Assembly (NCBI RefSeq): GCF_001941425.1
Contig: NZ_CP009244.1
Coordinates: 1,736,001 to 1,800,000, forward strand
Source: Corynebacterium ammoniagenes DSM 20306
GTDB taxonomy: Bacteria; Actinomycetota; Actinomycetes; Mycobacteriales; Mycobacteriaceae
DNA length: 64,000 nucleotides
Reading direction: 5' to 3'
In this document: positions 10,901 through 19,090 of the stretch, piece after piece
Position numbering within the stretch: position 1 is the stretch's first letter
How the letters are laid out: the number at the start of each line of letters is the position of its first letter
Program-made: the position numbers and the translations under genes
The notes under the pieces: generated by a model
Told to the model about the DNA's origin: nothing
Databases searched by the model: none
Seen by the model: the letters and a program-made list of their open reading frames with translations, nothing else

Positions 10901-12028
10901 TTAAACCGAGCGGGCCAAACTAACGACTTCGGGAAGTACAGCAAGCAGCTGCTTCACATCGTCTTCCGTAGTCAGCCGGCCTAGGGTAAACCGCAAGGAG
11001 CCGCGGCCTTGCTCGTCGGCGACCCCCATGGCTTCTAAGACATGCGACATGCGGTTCACACCAGCGTGGCACGCCGAACCAGTCGCAGCTTCGATGCCAC
11101 GCTGGTCCAATAACATGATGAGGCTATCGCCATCGGTGCCGGGGAAAGATACGTGCAGGTGGGTATCTAAGGATGGCTCGACGGTGTTGACGATGACATC
11201 GTCGATGGAGGCTACGATGCCTTCGCGCAGCGTGTTGCGCAGGTGCAGAATCTGCGCGGATTCTTGCTCAAGCTGCGCAAGGGATTCCTGCAATGCGGCA
11301 GCAAGCCCGGATGCGCCGGCCACGTCATTGGTGCCCGGGCGAATGCCGCGTTCTTGCCCGCCGCCAAACATTAATGGCCGCGGCGCCGGAGTGCGCTTGG
11401 CTAAAAGCAAACCAATACCGCGCGGACCACCGAATTTATGGGCACTTGCCGCCAAGGTCGCAGCGCCTAGTTCATGGAAATTAATCGGCAATTTGCCTAC
11501 GACCTGCACGGCATCCACGTGCACGGGCGTGCCAACTGCGGCCGCACGCTTGACGATGTCTTCTACCGGCTGAATAGCCCCTGTTTCATTATTGGCCCAC
11601 ATCGAGGTTGCCACGGCTGCTGGGGTATCTAACGCAGTGAGATCTTCAATGTGGCCGTCGCGGCCGACGGGTAATAGGTCCACGGTGGCGCCGTGGTCTG
11701 CTTCTAATCGCGCCACGGTATCGCGCACGGCGGAGTGCTCGATGGGAGTCGAGATGATTCTGCCCGCGCCCGGTTGTTCGGCGGAGGCATGAAATAATCC
11801 CTGGACAGCAATATTGTCAGCTTCGGTGCCGGAGGCAGTAAAGACAACTTCGATGGGTTCGCAGCCTAATAGCTCCGCGACGGTCTCGCGCGCATCATCT
11901 AATACCGACCGTGCCTTGCGCCCGGAGGCATATTGGGCACCGGCGTTGAGCTGGCCGGACGCTGCTACCCATGCGTCAATCGCGGATTGGCGCATGGGTT
12001 GGGTTGCTGCGTAATCGAAATACGACAT
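10901..12028 (-). CDS. nifS: Cysteine desulfurase (NifS/IscS family)
   Basis: A PLP-dependent enzyme of 375 residues that takes sulfur from cysteine and passes it on as a persulfide for Fe-S clusters or thiolated tRNA. The PLP-binding lysine is in ASAHKFGGPRG near residue 200, and the catalytic cysteine loop is ATGSACHAGVNR near residue 320. Upstream PLP contacts include FTASGTEADN. Its ATG overlaps the stop of etfA by one base (TAATG), so it is translated as the third gene of etfB-etfA-nifS. A likely acceptor in this window is MnmA. Confidence 0.94.
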   Translation of the reverse strand: MSYFDYAATQPMRQSAIDAWVAASGQLNAGAQYASGRKARSVLDDARETVAELLGCEPIEVVFTASGTEADNIAVQGLFHASAEQPGAGRIISTPIEHSAVRDTVARLEADHGATVDLLPVGRDGHIEDLTALDTPAAVATSMWANNETGAIQPVEDIVKRAAAVGTPVHVDAVQVVGKLPINFHELGAATLAASAHKFGGPRGIGLLLAKRTPAPRPLMFGGGQERGIRPGTNDVAGASGLAAALQESLAQLEQESAQILHLRNTLREGIVASIDDVIVNTVEPSLDTHLHVSFPGTDGDSLIMLLDQRGIEAATGSACHAGVNRMSHVLEAMGVADEQGRGSLRFTLGRLTTEDDVKQLLAVLPEVVSLARSV

Positions 12029-12969
12029 TAGGCGCGCTTCTTCAATTCCTCAATCAGTGCTGGCACAAATTCGTGCAGGTCAGTGACCACTCCCAGATCA
12101 GCAATCTGGAAGAAAGGTTCATCTTGATCCTGGTTGACCACCACGATGGTACCGGAGGTCTGCATGCCCGAGGTGTGCTGGATAGCACCGGAGATGCCCA
12201 AACCAATGTAGAGATCCGGAGAGACGGTCACGCCGGTTTGACCAATCTGCAAGGCAGGATCGTACCAGCCTTCATCCACTACGTCACGGGTGGCACCAAC
12301 GGCGGCTGACAAGGCATCGGCTAGTGGTTCTACTACCCCAGCAAAGTCATCGCCGACGCCGCGGCCACCGGCCACGACCGTCTTGGCGGTGCCGAGTTCC
12401 GGACGGGCGGACTTTTCTGCGGCGGTAAAGCCCACGACCTGCACGTCGCGCTCAGTAGCAGCGGGCAGCGGCATGGGCGCGATCTGTGCTTGTGCTGGCG
12501 CTTCCGAAGGCTCAATAGCACCAGGCTGCACGGTGTAGATCGGGCAATTGCCATGTGCCTGAGCGGTGACCTCGGTGGAGCCGCCGAAAATGGACAAGGT
12601 CGCGGAGCGATCCGCGGCAATCGCGGAGACATTCGCGAGCACGCCGGAGGCTAAGCGCGCGCCCAGGCGGCCAGCGATTTCATTGCCGGTACGGTCTGCA
12701 GCAATGATAATCGGCGCCGGGTTAGCCTGCCCCAGTGCGTGCAGCGCATCGACCTCGGGGGTAATCAAGCGCGCATCATAATCAGCGGCGGTGGCATTGA
12801 CTACTTGAACAGCGCCATATTGCGCCAGCTGCGGTGCAAGCTCTTCGGCGTGGCCACCGACGACCACTGCGGAGACCGCGCCGAGCGGGCGTGCTGCGGT
12901 AATAAGTTCTGCGGTAACAGGGTTGAGTTGGCCGGCATCGTGCTCGACCAAAACATAGACGTGAGACAC
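12028..12969 (-). CDS. etfA: Electron transfer flavoprotein alpha subunit
   Basis: A 313-residue FixB/EtfA protein, partner of EtfB in the FAD-containing heterodimer that carries electrons from acyl-CoA and other dehydrogenases to the quinone pool. The C-terminal FAD-binding domain is typical: VVAGGRGVGDDF, then IGQTGVTVSPDLYIGLGISGAIQHTSGM, then a late VVVNQDQDEPFFQIADLGVVTD. Located 13 bp after etfB and overlapping nifS, in an operon. No ETF-quinone oxidoreductase or dehydrogenase gene lies beside it. Confidence 0.96.
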   Translation of the reverse strand: MSHVYVLVEHDAGQLNPVTAELITAARPLGAVSAVVVGGHAEELAPQLAQYGAVQVVNATAADYDARLITPEVDALHALGQANPAPIIIAADRTGNEIAGRLGARLASGVLANVSAIAADRSATLSIFGGSTEVTAQAHGNCPIYTVQPGAIEPSEAPAQAQIAPMPLPAATERDVQVVGFTAAEKSARPELGTAKTVVAGGRGVGDDFAGVVEPLADALSAAVGATRDVVDEGWYDPALQIGQTGVTVSPDLYIGLGISGAIQHTSGMQTSGTIVVVNQDQDEPFFQIADLGVVTDLHEFVPALIEELKKRA

Positions 12970-12982
12970 GTTAATTCTCCTA

Positions 12983-13786
12983 CTAAATTAAGTTCTTCGA
13001 TGCCAGGAAGTCAGCGACCTGCGCTGCCATTTCTTCTGGGCTGCCGGAATCAATAACCGCACCTGCGGTACGCGCGGGCTTTTCCGCAGACGCCGTCACC
13101 GCAGTCGTCGATGCCGCAAGGCCAACGTTGCCGGGCTCGACTCCGATATCAGCAATCGACCAGACGGTGACGTCATGCTTTTTCGCAGCCATCAGGCTCT
13201 TGAAGTTTGGAAAGCGCGGCTGGTCGGCCTTATCGGTGATCGACACAATCGCCGGCAGTGCGGCGGACAGCTCCCAGTGCCCCGCGGCGTCCTCACGAGT
13301 ACCGGTGACCTTGTCACCGGCCAAGGTGGCAGCAAAGACATTGGTCAACGCCGGTGCCTGGCGATATTCCGCCAGCATGCCCGCAAGAAGGCTGGTTTCA
13401 CCATCGGTAGAGGTATTGCCCAAGACCACCAGGTCCACGCTGCCGTGCTTCGCAGCAATTGCGTTCAGCGCGTTATGGATCACCCAGGTGGTTGCCAGTG
13501 CATCAGAACCTGCCAGGGCATCATCTTGAACGTGCACTGCATCATCCGCGCCCATGGCCAAAGCCTTCCGCAACGCCTCATCAGCACCTGCTGGCCCAAC
13601 GGTGAGTGCCACCACCTGGAAACCAGGGTTGGCGTCTTTCATGCGCAGGGCTTGCTCAACTGAGTATTCGTTGATCTCATCCAACATATTGTCAACCGCT
13701 TCGCGGTTTAACGTGTGGTCGGAGTCTAAGGACTTGGTCGACCACGTATCTGGAACGTGCTTGACCAGTGCCACGATGGTGGGCAT
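12983..13786 (-). CDS. etfB: Electron transfer flavoprotein beta subunit
   Basis: A 267-residue FixA/EtfB protein that forms the heterodimer with EtfA. It opens with IVALVKHVPDTW, has the ALTVGPAGADEALRKALAMGADDAVHV region of the nucleotide-binding fold, and DLVVLGNTSTDGETSLLAGMLAEY. It is the first gene of the operon. The stretch upstream holds a short palindrome and a candidate promoter. The alanine-rich C-terminal part is usual for corynebacterial members. Confidence 0.95.
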   Translation of the reverse strand: MPTIVALVKHVPDTWSTKSLDSDHTLNREAVDNMLDEINEYSVEQALRMKDANPGFQVVALTVGPAGADEALRKALAMGADDAVHVQDDALAGSDALATTWVIHNALNAIAAKHGSVDLVVLGNTSTDGETSLLAGMLAEYRQAPALTNVFAATLAGDKVTGTREDAAGHWELSAALPAIVSITDKADQPRFPNFKSLMAAKKHDVTVWSIADIGVEPGNVGLAASTTAVTASAEKPARTAGAVIDSGSPEEMAAQVADFLASKNLI

Positions 13787-13848
13787 TCGGCATTCACCTT
13801 TTCTTTAGCTCATGGAAATGTTGCGAAATTCATTCAACCGCCCATAGT

Positions 13849-13864
13849 AGTAGGCATACCTACT
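13849..13864 (-). promoter_or_regulatory. Palindrome over a candidate etfB promoter
   Basis: AGTAGG and CCTACT arms (6 bp) flank a 4-bp spacer at 13849-13864. On the minus strand the adjacent TACTAT could serve as a -10 hexamer, about 60 bp before the etfB start. This arrangement would suit a repressor operator, but the arms are short. Confidence 0.3.
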
Positions 13865-13894
13865 TTAGAACTAGTCTGCGCTCTTCCGCAGTGT

Positions 13895-15082
13895 CTAAGC
13901 CCACTGCCGCGCGTGACAAATTAACGCCACCCCGCGGGTGCCAATGCGGGTAATAATCACCGCAAATTCTGCACTGCCGCGCAATTTTAGCTTCTTCCGC
14001 AGCAGGTCCGGGTCTATGTCGACCCCGCGGACTAAAATTTCCACGCGGCCACAATCAAGCGCACTTAACGCGGATTTTAATTTCTTGATCGGCACTTCTT
14101 CGATGAATCGAAACCCCGAGCGCCCCGCGGGAATCTGCGGTCCGGTCAGATACGCGATGCGATCATCAAGCTGCCACAAGCCTTCGCGTGCGGCATAGTC
14201 TTTGACCAACCCGGCGCGCACCACAGCGCCATCGGGGTCAATGATAAATTCGCCGATCTCGCCGGCTTGGGGAAGGTCTGCTCGGTCGCCGGCGTATTCT
14301 TCAATCACGTCAGCAGCGCTTTCGCTTGTCGATGCCAAAAGCACCGCCCTTCGGGCCGTTGCCAACTGCGGGCTATATAAACACGCTTCTTTCACCCCGC
14401 CGTCTAAGGACGTAACCGTTACTCCCCCATCCCACTCGGAGAAATCCAAACCCGGTGCGCATTTGATCATCAGCGCCTTCTCGCGGTGTGTATCCACTAG
14501 GTCCGGCAAAGGTGGCAGCAAGTCCTGCGGGGAGCTAATGCGCCGTCCCCCAGCCCGGCGCGCCGGGTCCGCGAGGATCACCTGCGCGGTAGTCGTCTCC
14601 GACAGCGCATCGGCTTGAAAGAAGTGGCCGGCAGTAACGTTGTGGCGGGCCATCGACAAGCGAATGCGATCGATATCGCTTCCCACATAGTTAATGCCTG
14701 CGCCCGTTAATGCTGCGCCTTCAAACCCGACCGAACACGTCACATCATGCACCGAGGAAATGCCCAGGCGTGCCAGTTCTGCCGCGCGAAAGCGTGCGAC
14801 TGGGTCTGGGGTGGCTTGTTGGATGGAATCGGTATCCACCAACCAGGAAGCGCTCGGATTGTGCTCGCTGTACTCCGCGCGTGGGAATTTATGCGTCCTT
14901 AACCCTGCTCGCCGCGCGGTGACAAGCTCTGCGACCGCACGTGCATACTCACCGAATTCTTTGTGCAACACGGACATATCCGCCACGGTGGATTTTTTGC
15001 TCAGCTCTAGCTCATCGGTGCTATGCGCAATAGCTTCCTGGTTTGCGGCCAGAAAGTGTACTTCTTCTATCGAGAACGCCAT
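13895..15082 (-). CDS. Class I SAM-dependent methyltransferase with THUMP-like domain
   Basis: A 395-residue protein. The central Rossmann region has the SAM-binding loop VTCSVGFEGAAL near residue 115, the acidic GSDIDRIRLSMARHN, and the motif IV region VILADPARRAGGRRI near residue 170. The C-terminal part matches THUMP-like extensions seen in actinobacterial RNA methyltransferase-like proteins. RNA methylation is a plausible role; the target is unknown. Its 5' end overlaps the NUDIX gene by 16 bp, so the two are translationally linked. Confidence 0.8.
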   Translation of the reverse strand: MAFSIEEVHFLAANQEAIAHSTDELELSKKSTVADMSVLHKEFGEYARAVAELVTARRAGLRTHKFPRAEYSEHNPSASWLVDTDSIQQATPDPVARFRAAELARLGISSVHDVTCSVGFEGAALTGAGINYVGSDIDRIRLSMARHNVTAGHFFQADALSETTTAQVILADPARRAGGRRISSPQDLLPPLPDLVDTHREKALMIKCAPGLDFSEWDGGVTVTSLDGGVKEACLYSPQLATARRAVLLASTSESAADVIEEYAGDRADLPQAGEIGEFIIDPDGAVVRAGLVKDYAAREGLWQLDDRIAYLTGPQIPAGRSGFRFIEEVPIKKLKSALSALDCGRVEILVRGVDIDPDLLRKKLKLRGSAEFAVIITRIGTRGVALICHARQWA

Positions 15083-15942
15083 GAGATCCGATCAATGGGA
15101 GTGGTGGTAAAAAAGTCATGGTAGCGCGGGTCGTCTTTGGGGTCTCCAATGACCGGGCGGGTATCGGACAACGACGCGGCGTCGATGACCTCAGCCACGG
15201 AGTCATACTGTGCCAAACGCTGCAGCTGCGCCCAGGTGGGAATGACCAAACGCACCAGGCCAACTTTCCACCCTTCGAGCAATAAGCTCGGCGGAAACCA
15301 ATTGGCATCATCAGCTTCCCCGGTCTCCCCGTCGGGCTGCTGGCCTTGGGGCAATAACGCAACAAAGAAGAAGGTATCGAACCAGTTTTTCGCGCCCGAT
15401 GAGCCAACCCAGCGCGCCCACGGGATGAGCAAGTCTGAGTTGACCTTCATGGAATTTTCGGCCAAAAAGTCGGTGAATGATACCTCGTGGGTTTCTAAAA
15501 GTGCACGTTGTTCGTGAAAGGGTGAGGCGTCTTTGACGGGGCCGTTGTCATCGACGACCAAAAGCGTTCCCGCTTCTTCAAAAAGCTCGCGCGCGGCGGC
15601 AAAGACCAAGGCGTGCGCTTTGTATTTGGTCACGCCCATGCGCCGGGCCATGGACACGACTGAGCGCCCTGCCCAGAATTCACCGGAGTCCCACGAGCGC
15701 GGTGGGAAATCACGGCTATCGACCCCGCCGCCGGGAAAGACCACGTGGCCGGGGTAGTTGACCATGGTGGATACGCGTTCTTGGACCCAGACTTCGAGCC
15801 CGTTTTTGCCGTCGCGAATGAGCAGGACGGTCGCTGCCATCCTGCCGCCGTTAAAACCTGTGGTATCGGCGTGATCAATCGCGTCAATCTGAGCTGGGTC
15901 AAAATCTTGAGCTCTACTCAGATTCTTCTCTGTATCACCCAT
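15067..15942 (-). CDS. NUDIX hydrolase (NUDT7/NUDT19-like)
   Basis: A 291-residue NUDIX-fold protein: AATVLLIRDGKNGLEVWVQER is the opening strand, and GHVVFPGGGVDSRD precedes the Nudix helix. The AARELFEEAGTLL core supplies the REXXEEXG-type metal ligands, but an insertion of about 50 residues separates it from the GG loop, as in CoA-pyrophosphatase-like NUDT7/NUDT19 members. It would hydrolyse a nucleoside diphosphate derivative, possibly a CoA ester. First gene of the pair with the methyltransferase gene. Confidence 0.87.
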   Translation of the reverse strand: MGDTEKNLSRAQDFDPAQIDAIDHADTTGFNGGRMAATVLLIRDGKNGLEVWVQERVSTMVNYPGHVVFPGGGVDSRDFPPRSWDSGEFWAGRSVVSMARRMGVTKYKAHALVFAAARELFEEAGTLLVVDDNGPVKDASPFHEQRALLETHEVSFTDFLAENSMKVNSDLLIPWARWVGSSGAKNWFDTFFFVALLPQGQQPDGETGEADDANWFPPSLLLEGWKVGLVRLVIPTWAQLQRLAQYDSVAEVIDAASLSDTRPVIGDPKDDPRYHDFFTTTPIDRISWRSR

Positions 15943-16047
15943 GTGCCTTATATGGTACGTCTTTCACACGCCTGACTCAGACCATTTTCTGGTCCCTACC
16001 CCCAACAATGTGGCTATGTGGCATATTCGCCCGCCGTAGGAGTCCAA

Positions 16048-16099
16048 GCTACTTGCGAAGGCTACTTGCGGACGCTATTTGCGATCGCTACTTGCGGTG
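16048..16099 (-). repeat. Four tandem 13-bp repeats at the ABC ATPase stop codon
   Basis: Units GCTACTTGCGAAG, GCTACTTGCGGAC, GCTATTTGCGATC and GCTACTTGCGGTG run without gaps from 16048 to 16099. On the minus strand each unit contains TAG. Because 13 is not a multiple of three, successive stops fall in all three frames; the unit at 16087-16099 supplies the actual stop codon of the ABC ATPase gene. Confidence 0.9.
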
Positions 16100-16969
16100 G
16101 CTGGTGCGCGCGGAACGGTTTCGGCGCGCGAAATAGCGATCCCCAATGCGGTCAACTTGAATGGGCTGGTGGAAGGCCTTGGAGAGATTGTCCGATGTCA
16201 TCACGGAGTTGATCAACCCCTTGGCCACGATATTGCCTTCATCCAAGATCATCGCGTGAGTAAAGCCATAAGGAATCTCTTCCACGTGGTGGGTAATCAT
16301 CACGATTGCCGGTGCATCCGGATCCAGTGCCAGATCACCTAAGTAACCGACTAAGTCTTCGCGCCCGCCTAAGTCCATGCCCGCGGTGGGCTCATCCAAA
16401 ATCAATAGCTCTGGGTCCGACATCAATGATCGCGCCAAGATAACGCGCTTGCGCTCACCTTCGGATAACGTGCCCCACGTGCGCTTGGCCAAGTGGTGGG
16501 CACCGACCTGGTCTAGGATTTCCTCGACGCGTGCAAAGTCCATGGAATCGTACTGCTCGCGCCAACGCCCTAAGACGGCATAGCCGGCGGAGATGACTAA
16601 GTCTTCCACGACCTCATTGTCTGGAATCCGGTGCTGCACCGCCGCCGAGGACATACCAATGGCCGCGCGCAAGTCGCGCATATCGGTTTTACCAATGCGC
16701 TCCCCCATCAAAAAGGCCGTACCGCGCGAGGGGAATTCCTCCGCGGCTGCCATGCGAACCAAAGAGGTCTTGCCGGCGCCATTGGGGCCGATAACTACCC
16801 ACCGCTCATCTAATTCCACTTGCCAGTCCACCGGACCGACAAGCGTATTGCCGCCACGGCGAAGTTCTACACCGCGGAAATCGATGAGCAAGTCATCGTG
16901 GGTTTCGATCTCTTCCGATAAGGACGTCACGGGAGTATGGGCTGAGGAGTTAGGCATAGGTTCATTCAC
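16088..16969 (-). CDS. ABC transporter ATP-binding protein without partner permease
   Basis: A 293-residue single ATPase domain: Walker A GPNGAGKTS near residue 75, signature LSEGERKRV near residue 170, Walker B LLILDEPTAGMD, and the switch histidine in VMITHHVEEI. It resembles ModF/YlmA-type ATPases. No permease or binding protein gene is adjacent, so its membrane partner is unknown; it might also act without one. It is divergent from glgE across 67 bp and ends within the tandem repeat described above. Confidence 0.88.
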   Translation of the reverse strand: MNEPMPNSSAHTPVTSLSEEIETHDDLLIDFRGVELRRGGNTLVGPVDWQVELDERWVVIGPNGAGKTSLVRMAAAEEFPSRGTAFLMGERIGKTDMRDLRAAIGMSSAAVQHRIPDNEVVEDLVISAGYAVLGRWREQYDSMDFARVEEILDQVGAHHLAKRTWGTLSEGERKRVILARSLMSDPELLILDEPTAGMDLGGREDLVGYLGDLALDPDAPAIVMITHHVEEIPYGFTHAMILDEGNIVAKGLINSVMTSDNLSKAFHQPIQVDRIGDRYFARRNRSARTSHRK

Positions 16970-17036
16970 ACCCTCTATTGTGGACTAATTTCTCGTTGGC
17001 CGGTGAAACTGACACAGCTCGACTAACCTAACAATC

Positions 17037-19049
17037 ATGACTCAGCGCCTTGGGATAGATGATGTTCGGCCACGCATTGATAATGGAAATTTGCCGGTCA
17101 AAGCAGTTGTCGGTGAAGTAATACCAGTGACCGCCCTAGTGTGGCGCGAAGGCCACGAGGCCATCGCCGCGACTTTAAATGTGTGGTCGGATCGCAGCCC
17201 GGAGACCATTGCCACCTCCACGATGACGGTGGATCGCTTCATCCAGGATCGGGTGCACGGCATTTTCACCCCTGGGACCGAAGGCACTTGGTACTACCGC
17301 GTTGATGCCTGGTCAGATCCCATTGCCACCTGGCGTGATGCCGTCGAAAAGAAAATGGCTGCTGGCCAAGACGCCGCCGAATTAGCCAATGACCTAGCCC
17401 ATGGCTCCAATCTTTATGCCCGCGCCGGGCTTAGCCTCGCAGGTGCTTCCAGCCGCACACTGCTAAAAGCTGGCGTCAACCTTGATGACCACACCAAGGA
17501 CCTTGAACAACGCGTGGAACTGGCTTTATCTGCACAGGTTCAGGAGATTCTTGCCCATCATCCTTTTCGCGAGCTGGTCACGCAAGGTCCTACCCAGGAG
17601 GTCTTAGTAGAGCGTCCGCAGGCGTTGTTTAACTCCTGGTATGAACTTTTCCCGCGTTCCACCGGTGGCCGCGATGAAGACGGCAATCCAATCCATGGCA
17701 CCTTTCACACCACCGCTCAAGCACTGGAGCGCGTGGCGGCAATGGGTTTTGACACCGTGTACTTTCCGCCAATCCATCCCATTGGTGAAATCCACCGCAA
17801 GGGCAAAAACAATACGTTAAGCCCTGAGCCGGGTGATGTGGGCTCCCCGTGGGCAATTCAAGACCACATGAAAACCCACCCGGAGCTGGGCACCCTGGAA
17901 GACTTCGAAAAGCTAGTGGTTCGCGCGCACGAGTTGGGCTTGGAAGTAGCCCTAGATCTTGCCTTGCAGGCCTCCCCCGATCACCCGTGGGCAACAACGC
18001 ATCCGGAATTTTTCACAGTCCTTGCCGATGGCACTATCGCCTATGCTGAAAACCCTCCCAAGAAGTATCAGGATATCTACCCGCTGAACTTCGATAATGC
18101 GCCGGATTTGGTCTATGAAGAAATCTACCGAGTAGTTATGCACTGGGTTGAAGCTGGTGTTTCCACCTTCCGCGTGGATAATCCACACACCAAGCCCACG
18201 AATTTCTGGTCCTGGTTGATTACCAAGGTGCACGCCAGCCACCCGGGCGTGATTTTCTTAGCAGAAGCGTTTACCCGCCAGGCGCGGCTCTATGGTTTGG
18301 CCAAGCACGGTTTCTCCCAGTCGTATACGTATTTCACGTGGAAGACCACCAAGGAAGAATTGACCGAATTTGCCACCGAGCACGCGTTGCAGGCCGATTT
18401 TTGCCGTCCGAACCTCTTCGTCAATACCCCCGATATTTTGCACGAAGCCCTGCAAACCGGCGGGCGCGCGATGTTTGCTATTCGCGCGGTGCTGGCCTCG
18501 ACCTTATCGCCGCTGTGGGGTGTGTATTCGGGCTATGAGCTTTATGAACACGTGCCCGTGAAACCCGGCAGCGAAGAGTACATGGATTCGGAAAAATACG
18601 AGCTGCGGCCACGTGATTTCCAGGCGGCCGTAAATTCGGGAGACTCTTTAGAAAGTTTCATTCGCCTGCTCAATATGATTCGCCGCGATAACCCCGCTTT
18701 GCAGCAGCTGCGCAATCTTCACTTCCATGAGGCAGATAATGCCCAGGTGATGGCGTATTCCAAAGTCGATACCACCACGGGCAACGTCGTAATTGTAGTC
18801 ATCAACCTGGATCCACGCAATGCCCAAGAAGCAACCGTGACCATTGACTATGACGCGGTGGGGCTCGCCCCGGGGCAAACTTATCTCGTCCAGGACCAAG
18901 TCTCCGGTAATTCCTATGAATGGTCAGAGCGCAACTATGTACGCCTAGAACCTCTGCGCGATGTCGCACATATCTTTGTCTTGCCGACTGTGCCGACGGA
19001 GCATCGAGAAGCACTCGCGTATCGCCACGTGAGTGATTACCGCCCTTAA
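17037..19049 (+). CDS. glgE: Maltosyltransferase GlgE (alpha-1,4-glucan:maltose-1-phosphate maltosyltransferase)
   Basis: GlgE extends alpha-1,4-glucan with maltose from maltose-1-phosphate. The 670-residue protein has the N-terminal domain, then the GH13 barrel: FDTVYFPPIHPIGEIHRKGKNN near residue 240, the nucleophile aspartate in STFRVDNPHTKP near residue 380, and the acid/base glutamate in IFLAEAFTRQ near residue 410. A C-terminal beta domain follows. There is no Shine-Dalgarno; a -10-like TAACCT sits 7-8 nt before the ATG, so the mRNA may be leaderless. glgB follows after 41 bp, giving a linear-chain and branching pair. Confidence 0.96.
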   Translation: MTQRLGIDDVRPRIDNGNLPVKAVVGEVIPVTALVWREGHEAIAATLNVWSDRSPETIATSTMTVDRFIQDRVHGIFTPGTEGTWYYRVDAWSDPIATWRDAVEKKMAAGQDAAELANDLAHGSNLYARAGLSLAGASSRTLLKAGVNLDDHTKDLEQRVELALSAQVQEILAHHPFRELVTQGPTQEVLVERPQALFNSWYELFPRSTGGRDEDGNPIHGTFHTTAQALERVAAMGFDTVYFPPIHPIGEIHRKGKNNTLSPEPGDVGSPWAIQDHMKTHPELGTLEDFEKLVVRAHELGLEVALDLALQASPDHPWATTHPEFFTVLADGTIAYAENPPKKYQDIYPLNFDNAPDLVYEEIYRVVMHWVEAGVSTFRVDNPHTKPTNFWSWLITKVHASHPGVIFLAEAFTRQARLYGLAKHGFSQSYTYFTWKTTKEELTEFATEHALQADFCRPNLFVNTPDILHEALQTGGRAMFAIRAVLASTLSPLWGVYSGYELYEHVPVKPGSEEYMDSEKYELRPRDFQAAVNSGDSLESFIRLLNMIRRDNPALQQLRNLHFHEADNAQVMAYSKVDTTTGNVVIVVINLDPRNAQEATVTIDYDAVGLAPGQTYLVQDQVSGNSYEWSERNYVRLEPLRDVAHIFVLPTVPTEHREALAYRHVSDYRP

Positions 19050-19090
19050 TTCCACCCCTACACCCAACTTTTACGAGGTAGCGTAAAGCC

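Noticed and set aside
17021..17037. Possible iron-regulator (DtxR) site before glgE
   Set aside because: Only a half-site (TTAGGTTAG on the minus strand); the second arm is absent.
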